A DNA stretch of 10,507 nucleotides from JAAFIP01 sp043747295 (GCA_043747295.1 JAYTPK010000274.1:1-10507); one strand, 5' to 3'; positions 1 to 6,642 are shown, counted from the stretch's first letter. Program-made: numbers and translations. The notes: generated by a model not told the origin, from the letters alone.

Positions 1-5
1 CAAGG

Positions 6-11
6 TATAAT
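6..11 (+). promoter_or_regulatory. -10 box of the tRNA-Val promoter
   Basis: A perfect TATAAT lies 10 bases before the first base of the tRNA, which would place transcription start just ahead of the mature 5' end. The matching -35 element would lie outside the window. The box is seen directly; its role is inferred from position. Confidence 0.6.
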
Positions 12-21
12 TTAAGGCTTC

Positions 22-96
22 GGGCGATTAGCTCAGGGGTAGAGCACTGCATTCACACTGCAGGGGTCGCAAGTTCGAAACTTGCATCGCCCACCA
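22..96 (+). tRNA. tRNA-Val (anticodon CAC)
   Basis: Decodes the valine codon GUG. The acceptor stem pairs GGGCGAT (22-28) with ATCGCCC (86-92), followed by discriminator A93 and an encoded CCA at 94-96. The anticodon stem CTGCA/TGCAG encloses the loop TTCACAC, giving anticodon CAC. The T arm is GCAAG-TTCGAAA-CTTGC, with the canonical TTCGA core. The gene is preceded by a good -10 box. No second copy of its 3' end is visible elsewhere in the window, so there is no sign here of an integrated element using it as an attachment site. Confidence 0.95.
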
Positions 97-371
97 TCAA
101 TGGTTGGACAGCACCGAAGCCTGGAAAAACTTGCATTGCAACACGGGTAAATCCAGATGCCTAAAGCCCAAGAGTTACTGGGCTAGCAAAATAATTCAAA
201 CCCTATCGACTGCACAGCAGTCGAGTAGCCAATCAAGAGCGAACCACCACAACAAAGCGTTACCTGCTATCGCCAGCAATGTCTTAAGATACTACGTTAG
301 TAAATAACGACTATGAATTAACAATTCGTCAAGTTGTACGTTTACAAAATTACTCGTAGAAAGACATTGAA
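97..371. other. AT-rich gap with one hairpin; no convincing gene
   Basis: No coding region is supported between the tRNA and the lipoprotein gene. The only notable structure is a hairpin at 203-228: the arms TCGACTGC (206-213) and GCAGTCGA (217-224) are perfectly complementary with loop ACA. CTA/TAG extends the stem by three pairs past a single bulged G225. No T-run follows, so it is not a standard intrinsic terminator, although it could still define or protect the 3' end of the tRNA transcript. A 67-codon TTG-initiated frame across this gap has no protein-like features. Confidence 0.5.
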
Positions 372-1613
372 ATGCTAAAGACTTCTGATGTGGGATGTTG
401 GTTGATGCCTCGCGCTTTGAAAAGTGCATCGACAGCTCTATTGGTGACCAGCTTACTCAGTTGCGGCGGTAACGGCGGCGGTAACGGCGGCGGTGGCGGT
501 GGCGGTGGCACTAACGTGGTGTTGAACAATACGCAAGTGCCTGCACCGTCCTCATCAGCATCAGCCACCGTACCTACTCCTACTCCTACTTTAACCAAAA
601 CCGAGGCTGCTTTAGCAAAGTTTTGGAACCGATATGGTGCAAAGGAAAGCTTCCCGCCGATGTACGTGGAAATTCTCACTAAATTGCTGGAAGCTGAAGA
701 CAAGGTTCTGGCAGAAGACTACAAAGCTGCACGTGTCATCATTGACGCTTTGATTGCTAAATACCCGCTTTATGACAATGTGTGGTGGACTATTTCTCGG
801 ACAGGAGAAAGTAAAAGCACCCGTCCTTACCTTGGCGAACCTGGCGCTTATGCCCATCTGCGCATGTTGGACGAGATCACCAAGGTCGGCGTTAGCAAGA
901 CTTTACCCGGTACTACGCCAATTCAAATGGCCGTCGTCATACCAGCCTGCTCTGACATATTTCCTAAAACGGGCCCAAAATTACCGACTCGCAACTTAAA
1001 TCCAGAGATACAAGCAGATTCTTATGAGGTAGTGCGCCAATCTTTGCGTCTGTTCCAAAGCTATATATTGGCTATCAGCGGTGGAGACCTGCGTCTGGAG
1101 CTGAATTTTTACAAAATTGATTCGTGCACTCAAATTGATAAAGTAAAAGGCTACGACTACAACGAGCCGATCAGGCAATTACCCCCAGGGGTAATCGAGA
1201 AAACAGATATGTTTTGGCTTATCTACCCTGGCGATTTAAATGTTGGCCTTGATGCTGGAGGTGGCAGCGGAATAGGTGGATTCGAGGCATCGGGGAAACC
1301 CGTGTTCATCAGTGAAGACGACTGGGTCATCAAAAAGAGAGATCCTGATCAAGGAGGTGGCGCCCGCACTGATGTGGAGCGCCGGATCTATTTACCTGAA
1401 TGGGTTCAACACGAGTTTTTTCACCACTTATTTAGCAGTTGGCCTGAGCTGAAACTTGAGGGGCAAGCCAATCATGAGTGGCATGATCGTAATTATTGGC
1501 CGAAGGATTTTGTTGGAGTAGAAGAGGAAGACTATTACTCAGAGGCACTTAACAGACGCTTATATCAGGCGACCCCCAGCATTGCGAAAAAGCTAAAACG
1601 GGCAACCAAATAA
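372..1613 (+). CDS. Putative lipoprotein with HEXXH zinc-metallopeptidase motif
   Basis: Unknown family; predicted envelope lipoprotein of 413 residues. Residues 12-31 form a basic start, a hydrophobic stretch and the lipobox L-L-S-C with Cys31, so Met12 (base 405) is an equally good start. Neither start has a strong ribosome site. After the Cys come a Gly/Asn run (32-46) and a Ser/Pro/Thr linker (to about 68), as in many surface lipoproteins with flexible tethers. The C-terminal domain carries H347-E-F-F-H351, preceded by E-W-V-Q, the pattern of a zincin active-site helix. A third ligand is not obvious: H368, H371, D372 and E391 (in Y-Y-S-E-A-L) are candidates, and the metzincin HxxGxxH spacing is absent. 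It is the only + strand protein gene, convergent with dnaQ. Protease activity is inferred from the motif alone. Confidence 0.75.
   Translation: MLKTSDVGCWLMPRALKSASTALLVTSLLSCGGNGGGNGGGGGGGGTNVVLNNTQVPAPSSSASATVPTPTPTLTKTEAALAKFWNRYGAKESFPPMYVEILTKLLEAEDKVLAEDYKAARVIIDALIAKYPLYDNVWWTISRTGESKSTRPYLGEPGAYAHLRMLDEITKVGVSKTLPGTTPIQMAVVIPACSDIFPKTGPKLPTRNLNPEIQADSYEVVRQSLRLFQSYILAISGGDLRLELNFYKIDSCTQIDKVKGYDYNEPIRQLPPGVIEKTDMFWLIYPGDLNVGLDAGGGSGIGGFEASGKPVFISEDDWVIKKRDPDQGGGARTDVERRIYLPEWVQHEFFHHLFSSWPELKLEGQANHEWHDRNYWPKDFVGVEEEDYYSEALNRRLYQATPSIAKKLKRATK
465..509 (+). repeat. GGC/GGT codon repeat in the lipoprotein linker
   Basis: Fifteen consecutive codons, thirteen Gly and two Asn, immediately follow the lipobox Cys. 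They are built from alternating GGC and GGT triplets with two AAC interruptions. A second short repeat, three copies of CCTACT at 573-590, codes for Pro-Thr pairs further along the linker. Both repeat units are multiples of three, so slippage would change linker length without breaking the frame. Confidence 0.8.
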
Positions 1614-1698
1614 GGGCTGCTATTGGCCACCTGCAGACTGCACCAGCGGACTTGCCCAGTTTGCACGAACAGTCAGCGATTTGTGATTTGCAGTTAAC

Positions 1699-2412
1699 TC
1701 AAGCTGCCGCCGGTGTTGCGCGCCAGATAGTTTTGCCGCCGCTGGCCTTGTCAATTTGTTTAAGCACATCATCGTGCGCGGAGGTTTCGCTGTCGTTGGC
1801 CGTCAGCACTGTCAAAACCAGTCCGCTCAGGTCAACCGCACTGCCCGCATAGCCTGCCCCTGCAACTTGGCTGCCAGCGTCTATCAGCAGCGCGTCTTGC
1901 CCACGCGTGAGGTTGATGTAGACATCGGCCAGCAACTCAGCGTCTAGCAGCGCGCCGTGCAAGGTGCGGCTTGAGTTGTCTACGCCCAAGCGGTCGCACA
2001 GTGCGTCAAGGCCATTGCGTTTTCCGGGGTACAGCTCTTTGGCCATGGCTAGGGTGTCGGTGATTTTGGTGCAATATTTTTTGAAATCGCCCTTGCCTAA
2101 TTGACCCAGTTCCATGCTCAAAAAACTCACGTCAAACGGTGCGTTATGAATGATGACTTCGGCACCTTCTATAAATTCTAAAAACTCGTCTGCTATGGCG
2201 GAAAACTTGGGTTTATCGGCTAAAAACTCGCTGGTAATGCCGTGCACGCGCAAGGCTTCTTCGTGGCTGTCGCGCTCAGGGTTGATGTAGAAATGTTTAT
2301 TGTTTTTAGTCAGCTTGCGGTTGACTAGTTCTACGCAGGCCAGCTCTAAAATACGGTCGCCGTTGGCGGCGGACAGGCCGGTGGTTTCAGTGTCTAAAAA
2401 TATTTGGCGCAT
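1699..2412 (-). CDS. dnaQ: DNA polymerase III epsilon subunit (proofreading exonuclease)
   Basis: The 3'-5' exonuclease that proofreads for the replicative polymerase; 237 residues, close to the usual length. All DEDDh residues are visible: D7 and E9 in D-T-E-T-T-G (motif I), D94 in N-A-P-F-D (motif II), H152 and D157 in H-G-A-L-L-D (motif III). A Q-D-A-L-L-I segment at 172-177, straight after the exonuclease fold, fits a beta-clamp-binding motif. The remaining C-terminal tail should contact the alpha subunit. The ATG at 2412 places D7 where the family expects it. Forty-two bases upstream is the terminator of the preceding - strand unit, so dnaQ probably has its own promoter or depends on read-through; I could not identify a promoter. 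It converges on the lipoprotein gene across 85 bases without a clear terminator. Confidence 0.95.
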   Translation of the reverse strand: MRQIFLDTETTGLSAANGDRILELACVELVNRKLTKNNKHFYINPERDSHEEALRVHGITSEFLADKPKFSAIADEFLEFIEGAEVIIHNAPFDVSFLSMELGQLGKGDFKKYCTKITDTLAMAKELYPGKRNGLDALCDRLGVDNSSRTLHGALLDAELLADVYINLTRGQDALLIDAGSQVAGAGYAGSAVDLSGLVLTVLTANDSETSAHDDVLKQIDKASGGKTIWRATPAAA

Positions 2413-2454
2413 AGGTTTTCTCTAGTTACTGTGATGTTAACCAAAAAATTCAGC

Positions 2455-2485
2455 AAAAAAAGGCAGCACCTTTTCAGATGCTGCC
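2455..2485 (-). terminator. Intrinsic terminator after the OmpA-like pseudogene
   Basis: On the - strand, the arms GGCAGCA (2479-2485) and TGCTGCC (2462-2468) form a perfect 7-bp stem with a 10-base loop, followed by seven T residues (complement of 2455-2461). This is the textbook rho-independent shape. It lies 27 bases after the ancestral stop codon of the OmpA-like gene and would end the long isc transcript before dnaQ. Confidence 0.85.
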
Positions 2486-2511
2486 CCGAACCTCAGAGAA
2501 ACTCTTAAAAA

Positions 2512-3103
2512 TTACATTTTCTTAAACTCAATACGGCGGTTTTTGGCCTTGCCTCGCTGAGCGCTTGGTTAGAGTCGTCCTTGCCCACGTTATCGGTATG
2601 GCCGCCCACCTCAAAAGGGCCTTTGATACACGGCACCACTGCCTCCAGCAGTTTGCACGCATCGGCCGTAAGGTCAACCTTGCCTGTGGCAAAAGTAGCC
2701 GCTACCACTACCGAATCACCGCACTGCACATCTTCGGCTTTGGCCGCTGGGGCCGCTGCGATGGTCAACTTGTCGATGACGTTGGCAGCACCATACTTAG
2801 CCGCTGCAGCGTCGACGATGGCCTTTTGGTAGCGGCGTCGGGCACTTGGCCTTCAAGTGAGAGCTTGCTGCCGTCCCACAAGGCTTTGTGGGCCACAGGG
2901 CTTGGCGCTGCAGGCGCTATGGGAGATGTCGGCGTCTCCACAGGCAAAGCTGATGCGGCAGCTACAGGACCTGCATTGCAGCATGAAACCGCAGAGCCTG
3001 GGCCACGCCCGGTCATCCACAGCCAAATGAGTACGATCAAAGCCAAAACGGCGATGATCCACGTCCACCGCAAGTAACGCGGCCAGTCAAGTTGTTGTGC
3101 CAT
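2512..3103 (-). pseudogene. Broken OmpA-family inner-membrane protein gene
   Basis: The ancestral product had an N-terminal membrane helix (about residues 10-32, rich in I/L/V/W), a BON-like segment and a C-terminal OmpA peptidoglycan-binding domain (G-G-H-T-D-N-V-G-K). Two lesions break it. At 2824-2827 the coding strand has only four A residues where five would keep the frame; the next frame reads K-A-I-V-D-A-A-A-A-K-Y-G on into the OmpA domain, while frame 0 stops at about 2765. Later, N-Q-A-L-S-E-A-R jumps straight to A-K-N-R-R-I-E-F-K-K-M in yet another frame, so roughly 30-35 codons of the domain are missing. The ancestral stop is at 2512-2514. The start ATG follows a G-rich ribosome site 11 bases after the preceding remnant. 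The four-A run is not a canonical frameshift heptamer, so decay is the simpler reading. Confidence 0.85.
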
Positions 3104-3114
3104 GGGTTATTCCC

Positions 3115-3391
3115 TTAGCCTTTGGAGCCGTCTTGGTCAGGCGCAGCCTCAACCCCGGCATACAACTCGTCCTGCAGCGTCTTCAGCTCAGCCCAGCGGT
3201 TCTCAGAAGCCAGTTTGGCCTGTTGCGCCTAGGTGCCTGGGTGCCTGGGTGCCTGGGTTGGCCAGCTTAAAGCGTGGGCCACCTTTGTCTAGGATGACTG
3301 ACATTTGGGGCACGGTCATTTTGCTGACCTGGGCAAACGTGCTCACACCCAAGCTAAACAACGAGCCAATGCATTGCCAAAGGGGAGTCAA
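3115..3391 (-). pseudogene. Broken small gene of unknown function between fdx and the OmpA remnant
   Basis: I do not recognise the family; it is not IscX. The 5' half reads from a TTG at 3391, twelve bases after fdx, through T-F-A-Q-V-S-K-M-T-V-P-Q-M-S and I-L-D-K-G-G-P-R-F-K-L-A-N-P-G-T. The frame is then lost at an 8-bp tandem repeat (3232-3257) and ends at a stop near 3203. In another frame the sequence resumes as Q-Q-A-K-L-A-S-E-N-R-W-A-E-L-K-T-L-Q-D-E and ends at a TAA at 3115-3117, eleven bases before the OmpA start. Reducing the repeat to one unit rejoins the frames but leaves a TAG (probably once CAG) at the join, so at least two changes occurred. The intact product would have been about 85-90 residues, with a polar helical C terminus. 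No upstream ATG with a ribosome site exists. Confidence 0.6.
3232..3257. repeat. Three tandem copies of the 8-bp unit GGTGCCTG
   Basis: Perfect copies occupy 3232-3239, 3240-3247 and 3248-3255, followed by a further GG. Eight is not a multiple of three, so each gain or loss of a unit shifts the reading frame. The repeat sits exactly where the two frames of the surrounding small gene fail to join. Confidence 0.9.
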
Positions 3392-3403
3392 AAAACCTAA
3401 GTT

Positions 3404-3742
3404 TTAGTGATTTTCTTTAGCATGGTTGATGGTGTACTTAGGTATCTCCACCACTAAGTCTTTTTGCGCCACAAAAGCTTGGCAGCTCAGACGACTGTTG
3501 GGCTCTAAGCCCCAGGCACGGTCGAGCAAGTCTTCTTCGTTTTCGTCCAACTCATTGAGCGACGCAAAGCCCTCGCGCACTATGATGTGGCAGGTAGTGC
3601 AGGCACAGCTCATGTCGCAGGCGTGTTCTATTTCTACGCCGTGCTCTAGCAAGGCTTCGCAAATGCTGTCGCCTACATTGGCGTTGATCTGTTTACCCTG
3701 GGGGCAAATCTCGGCGTGGGGGAGGATTCTGATAATTGGCAT
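3404..3742 (-). CDS. fdx: ISC-type [2Fe-2S] ferredoxin
   Basis: An adrenodoxin-like ferredoxin that supplies electrons for cluster assembly on IscU; 112 residues, normal length. The four cluster ligands are at C42, C48, C51 (within H-A-C-D-M-S-C-A-C-T-T-C-H) and C87 (R-L-S-C-Q), the same numbering as E. coli Fdx. C46 is the extra non-ligand Cys also present in that family. It is the last intact gene of the isc operon, fifteen bases after hscA. The usual follower iscX is absent; a broken unrelated gene comes next. No strong terminator follows directly, so transcription probably continues to the terminator near 2470. Confidence 0.95.
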   Translation of the reverse strand: MPIIRILPHAEICPQGKQINANVGDSICEALLEHGVEIEHACDMSCACTTCHIIVREGFASLNELDENEEDLLDRAWGLEPNSRLSCQAFVAQKDLVVEIPKYTINHAKENH

Positions 3743-3757
3743 GTGGTGGTCGGTAAA

Positions 3758-5626
3758 TTAAACCGTCTCGATGTTTTTACCGGCTAAGGCTTTTTGAATG
3801 CCGGCGTTCATGCGCTGGGCGGCAAAGGCTTCGGTGCCATCAGCCAGGCGTTTGGTTTGCGCCTCAATAAAGGCGGCATCTTCAGACGTTTTGGCAGCTC
3901 GTAAGTCATCTATCAGGCCTTCAATGCTGCGGTGCTCTGCGTCGCTTAGCAGCGCGCTATCGGCATTTAAGGCGCTTTGCGTGGCCAGCACCATCCGGTC
4001 GGCGTCTAGCCGCGCCTCGGCCAGCGCTCTGGCCTGCATGTCTACCTGCGCGGTGCTGAAGCTGTCTTGCAGCATTTTGGCAATTTGGTCGTCGCTTAAA
4101 CCGTAGCTGGGTTTCACATCAATCTGCGCTTCAACGCCGCTGATCTGTTCTTTGGCCGCTACGTTCAGTAGACCATCGGCATCGACCGTAAAAGTGACGC
4201 GAATGCGCGCTGCACCGGCCACCATGGGCGGGATACCGCGCAGTTCAAAACGGGCCAAGCTGCGGCAGTCCACCACCAAATCGCGCTCGCCTTGCAGCAC
4301 ATGCAGTGCCAGGGCGGTTTGGCCATCTTTGTAAGTGGTGAAGTCTTGCGCCATGGCTGTGGGAATGGTTTGGTTGCGCGGCACTATGCGCTCTACCAGA
4401 CCGCCCATGGTCTCAATACCCAAGCTCAGCGGAATCACGTCCAGTAGCAGCAAGTCGCCCTGCGGGTTGTTGCCCGCCAGCTGGTTGGCCTGAATGGCCG
4501 CGCCCAGCGCCACCACTTCATCGGGGTTCAGGTTGTTGAGCGGCGGCTTGCCAAAAAACTCTTCCACCGCTTTTTGTACTTGCGGCATACGCGTCGAGCC
4601 GCCCACCATCACCACGCCTTGCACTTCAGCTTTGTCCAGCTTGGCATCGCGCAGCGCTTTGCGCACGGCTTGCAGGGTTTTGGCGGTAAGGTGCGCTGTG
4701 GCGTGTTCAAAAGCTGCTTTTTCTGTGACAAAATCGGCTGAAGTCCCTGTAAATACTGCTCGAGCAGCTACAGAATTTATAGTAGACAGCTGCTCTTTCA
4801 CACTGCGTGCCAGCATTTTGATGGCGGCTTTGTCGTGTGCGTTGTCAGCAGTGAGCCCGGTTTGCGCCAAGATCAAATCAGCCAATGCGCGGTCGTAGTC
4901 GTCGCCACCTAGCGCGCTGTCGCCGCCAGTGGAGATCACCTCAAACACGCCCTTGGACAATCGCAATATGGAGATGTCAAACGTACCGCCACCTAAATCG
5001 TAAATGGCGTACACGCCTTCACTGGCGTTGTCTAGGCCATAGGCAATAGCGGCTGCGGTGGGTTCGTTGATCAGGCGCAGCACGTTAATGCCGGCCAGCT
5101 GCGCCGCGTCTTTGGTGGCTTGGCGCTGCGCGTCGTCAAAGTAGGCAGGCACGGTGATGACTGCGCCGTAGATGTCGTCGGCCAAGCTGTCTTCGGCGCG
5201 AAAACGCAGCGTGGCTAAAATTTCAGCGCTCACCTCTACGGGCGATTTGTCGCCATAGGTTGTGGCGATTTTGACCATACCGCCGCCTGTGCCTTTTTCG
5301 GCCATCAGCTTGAAGGGCAGCTTGTCAGCGTTGGCAATATCGTTCATGCCGCGGCCCATCAGGCGCTTGACACTGGTAATCGTATTCTCGGGGTCGGCGC
5401 TTTGCGCGGCCTGGGCTAATGCGCCAATCTGGCGGCCGTTATCAGGCAGATAGCGCACCACAGATGGCAAGATCACAGCGCCCTGCTCATCTGGCAAACA
5501 TTCGGCCACGCCGCTTTTAACGGCGGCTACCAACGAATGGGTGGTGCCCAGGTCAATGCCCACCGCAATGCGGCGCGTATGCGGGTCAGGGCTTTGGCCG
5601 GGTTCGGAGATTTGCAAAAGTGCCAT
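3758..5626 (-). CDS. hscA: Hsp70-type chaperone HscA of Fe-S assembly
   Basis: Specialised Hsp70 that binds the LPPVK motif of IscU and, with HscB, drives cluster release. The frame is open upstream to a TTG at 5749, but that would overlap hscB and add 41 unsupported residues. The ATG at 5626 begins M-A-L-L-Q-I-S-E-P-G as in E. coli HscA and gives 622 residues against 616. The ATPase domain has I-D-L-G-T-T-H-S at 24-31, the D-L-G-G-G-T-F-D phosphate loop, and G-G-S-T-R-M-P. The interdomain linker L-L-L-L-D-V-I-P-L-S-L-G is at about 389-400, followed by the substrate-binding domain. No clear ribosome site precedes the ATG; the 70-base gap after hscB carries three copies of TGTGCTGC (+ strand) instead. 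Residues about 281-299 are coded by a dispersed repeat (copy D), in a surface segment that varies among homologues. Confidence 0.95.
   Translation of the reverse strand: MALLQISEPGQSPDPHTRRIAVGIDLGTTHSLVAAVKSGVAECLPDEQGAVILPSVVRYLPDNGRQIGALAQAAQSADPENTITSVKRLMGRGMNDIANADKLPFKLMAEKGTGGGMVKIATTYGDKSPVEVSAEILATLRFRAEDSLADDIYGAVITVPAYFDDAQRQATKDAAQLAGINVLRLINEPTAAAIAYGLDNASEGVYAIYDLGGGTFDISILRLSKGVFEVISTGGDSALGGDDYDRALADLILAQTGLTADNAHDKAAIKMLARSVKEQLSTINSVAARAVFTGTSADFVTEKAAFEHATAHLTAKTLQAVRKALRDAKLDKAEVQGVVMVGGSTRMPQVQKAVEEFFGKPPLNNLNPDEVVALGAAIQANQLAGNNPQGDLLLLDVIPLSLGIETMGGLVERIVPRNQTIPTAMAQDFTTYKDGQTALALHVLQGERDLVVDCRSLARFELRGIPPMVAGAARIRVTFTVDADGLLNVAAKEQISGVEAQIDVKPSYGLSDDQIAKMLQDSFSTAQVDMQARALAEARLDADRMVLATQSALNADSALLSDAEHRSIEGLIDDLRAAKTSEDAAFIEAQTKRLADGTEAFAAQRMNAGIQKALAGKNIETV
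4731..4785 (-). repeat. Dispersed repeat, copy D (inside hscA, sense orientation)
   Basis: On the - strand this segment carries TAGCTGCTC-G-AGCAGTA, then GGGACT, then GATTT. It matches copy C at 23 of 29 ungapped positions from TAGCTGCT to GGACT. Its left part ACTATAAA also matches copy A. It is AT-rich compared with hscA around it. It is read as S-T-I-N-S-V-A-A-R-A-V-F-T-G-T-S-A-D-F without a stop. The first arm GAGCAGCT (+ strand 4762-4769) has a perfect inverted partner, AGCTGCTC, at 4788-4795. Confidence 0.6.
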
Positions 5627-5696
5627 GGTGGTGTGCTGCGCGCGGCTAATGTAGTGTGTTGTTATGTGCTGCTGAGTGTGCTGCAGGTTCTGGAGC

Positions 5697-6215
5697 CTAT
5701 TGTCCCAGAGCCTCGTAGCGCAGCTCGATGTCGTGCTGAAAGCGCTCAATGAACATAAGGGCTCTCACGGCTTGGGCGGCTTGCAGGTAATTTTTATCAA
5801 CGTCTAGCAAATGCTCTGCTTTTGATAGCTGCTCAAGCAGTAAATGCTTGGACTGCTGGCTGATTTCATCTAAATTTTGCCCATTATGAGCATCATCCAG
5901 CGCCTCACGCAGTTCCATCTGCTGCATCAAAAACGCAGCGGGCATGGCGGTGTTGTTTTCGGCGTTAATCGGTGCTTGGTGCAGCTCGCACAGGTAAGCG
6001 GCGCGTTGCACGGGGTCTTTTAGGCGCTGGTAGGCTTCGTTAATGCGCACGCTCCACTGCATGGCAATGCGTTGGGCTGCTGCGCCTTGGGCAGCAAACT
6101 TATCAGGGTGGGCTTGGCGCTGCAGGTCTTTCCAGCGTGCGTCAATAGTCGCGCGGTCCTGCGCAAAATTTAGTGGCAGGTTAAAAAGTTCAAAGTCGTT
6201 GGACTGAAGATTCAC
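5697..6215 (-). CDS. hscB: J-domain co-chaperone HscB
   Basis: Delivers IscU to HscA and stimulates its ATPase; 172 residues against 171 in E. coli. The N-terminal J domain has the essential H-P-D at 36-38 (then K39). The C-terminal three-helix IscU-binding domain runs from about residue 90 to the end, with M-E-L-R-E-A-L on the expected binding helix and A-L-M-F-I-E-R-F near the end. The start is GTG at 6215, 24 bases after iscA, with only a weak ribosome site (GGTAAG). Residues about 117-135 (K-H-L-L-L-E-Q-L-S-K-A-E and neighbours) are coded by a dispersed repeat (copy C) lying antisense, yet the total length is normal. It therefore seems to have replaced native sequence rather than lengthened the protein. 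Confidence 0.95.
   Translation of the reverse strand: MNLQSNDFELFNLPLNFAQDRATIDARWKDLQRQAHPDKFAAQGAAAQRIAMQWSVRINEAYQRLKDPVQRAAYLCELHQAPINAENNTAMPAAFLMQQMELREALDDAHNGQNLDEISQQSKHLLLEQLSKAEHLLDVDKNYLQAAQAVRALMFIERFQHDIELRYEALGQ
5813..5867 (+). repeat. Dispersed repeat, copy C (inside hscB, antisense)
   Basis: The core TAGCTGCT begins at 5826. Over 31 ungapped bases it matches copy B at 26 positions, and all five differences are transitions. It shares the 15-base string TAAATGCTTGGACTG exactly with copy A (5841-5855 against 8415-8429). GGCTGATTT follows (5858-5866), matching the GCTATTT and CCTATTT ends of copies B and A. The segment is AT-rich relative to the rest of hscB and keeps the coding frame open. 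Confidence 0.75.
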
Positions 6216-6239
6216 GGCTTACCGCTAGCTAGGGCACAT

Positions 6240-6563
6240 TTAAACGCGGAAGCTCTCGCCACAACCGCATTTATCACGCTCGTTGGGGTTGTTAAATTTA
6301 AAGCCTTCGTTCAGGCCTTCGCGCACAAAGTCTAGTTCGGTGCCATCTAAATACGCCAAACTTTTAGGGTCCACCATCAGCTTGATACCTTGGGTTTCAA
6401 ACAGCACGTCCTCGGGCGGCACTTCGTCTACATATTCCAGCTTGTAGGCTAGGCCCGAGCAACCAGTGGTTTTAACGCCCAAGCGCACACCAATGCCCTT
6501 ACCGCGCTTGGTAAGGTATTTGGTGACGTGCTTGGCAGCGGCGGGAGATAGGGTGACGGCCAT
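6240..6563 (-). CDS. iscA: A-type Fe-S carrier IscA
   Basis: Carries iron or clusters from IscU to targets, chiefly for [4Fe-4S] maturation; 107 residues, the normal length. The three conserved ligands are C35 (T-G-C-S-G), C99 and C101 (C-G-C-G-E-S), with the same numbering as E. coli IscA. The ATG at 6563 begins M-A-V-T-L-S-P-A-A, which fits the family, but the bases before it (GAAACGCGAACC) hold no good ribosome site. A palindromic repeat fills the gap to iscU upstream; hscB follows after 24 bases. Confidence 0.95.
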   Translation of the reverse strand: MAVTLSPAAAKHVTKYLTKRGKGIGVRLGVKTTGCSGLAYKLEYVDEVPPEDVLFETQGIKLMVDPKSLAYLDGTELDFVREGLNEGFKFNNPNERDKCGCGESFRV

Positions 6564-6582
6564 GGTTCGCGTTTCGTTGGTA

Positions 6583-6625
6583 GGCTGAGCGGGTAGGAAG
6601 GCTTCGACAGGCTCAGCCCGAGCGG
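6583..6625. repeat. TTCGACAGGCTCAG-type repeat with hairpin in the iscU-iscA gap
   Basis: The string GCTTCGACAGGCTCAGCCCG and the AGCGG after it (6601-6625) match a short dispersed intergenic repeat that I remember from many proteobacterial genomes; this is from memory, not a search. GGCTGAGC (6583-6590) and GCTCAGCC (6611-6618) form a perfect 8-bp inverted repeat with a 20-base loop, so the iscU-iscA mRNA spacer would fold here. No T-run follows on the - strand. Confidence 0.65.
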
Positions 6626-6642
6626 AGTTGATCGTGAATTAT

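Noticed and set aside
22..96. tRNA-Val as an attachment site for an integrated element
   Set aside because: No integrase and no repeat of the tRNA 3' end is present in the window.
104..307. 67-codon + strand frame after the tRNA
   Set aside because: It has a TTG start, no ribosome site and no protein-like composition, and it crosses a hairpin.
2820..2830. Programmed -1 frameshift in the OmpA-like gene
   Set aside because: The A run is short and not a canonical slippery heptamer, and the gene also has a separate out-of-frame deletion, so decay explains it better.
3115..3391. iscX downstream of fdx
   Set aside because: The reconstructed sequence has no resemblance to IscX (no acidic W-T-D pattern).
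3758..5749. Longer HscA with 41 extra N-terminal residues
   Set aside because: The TTG start would overlap the end of hscB, and the extension resembles nothing; the ATG at 5626 matches the family N terminus.
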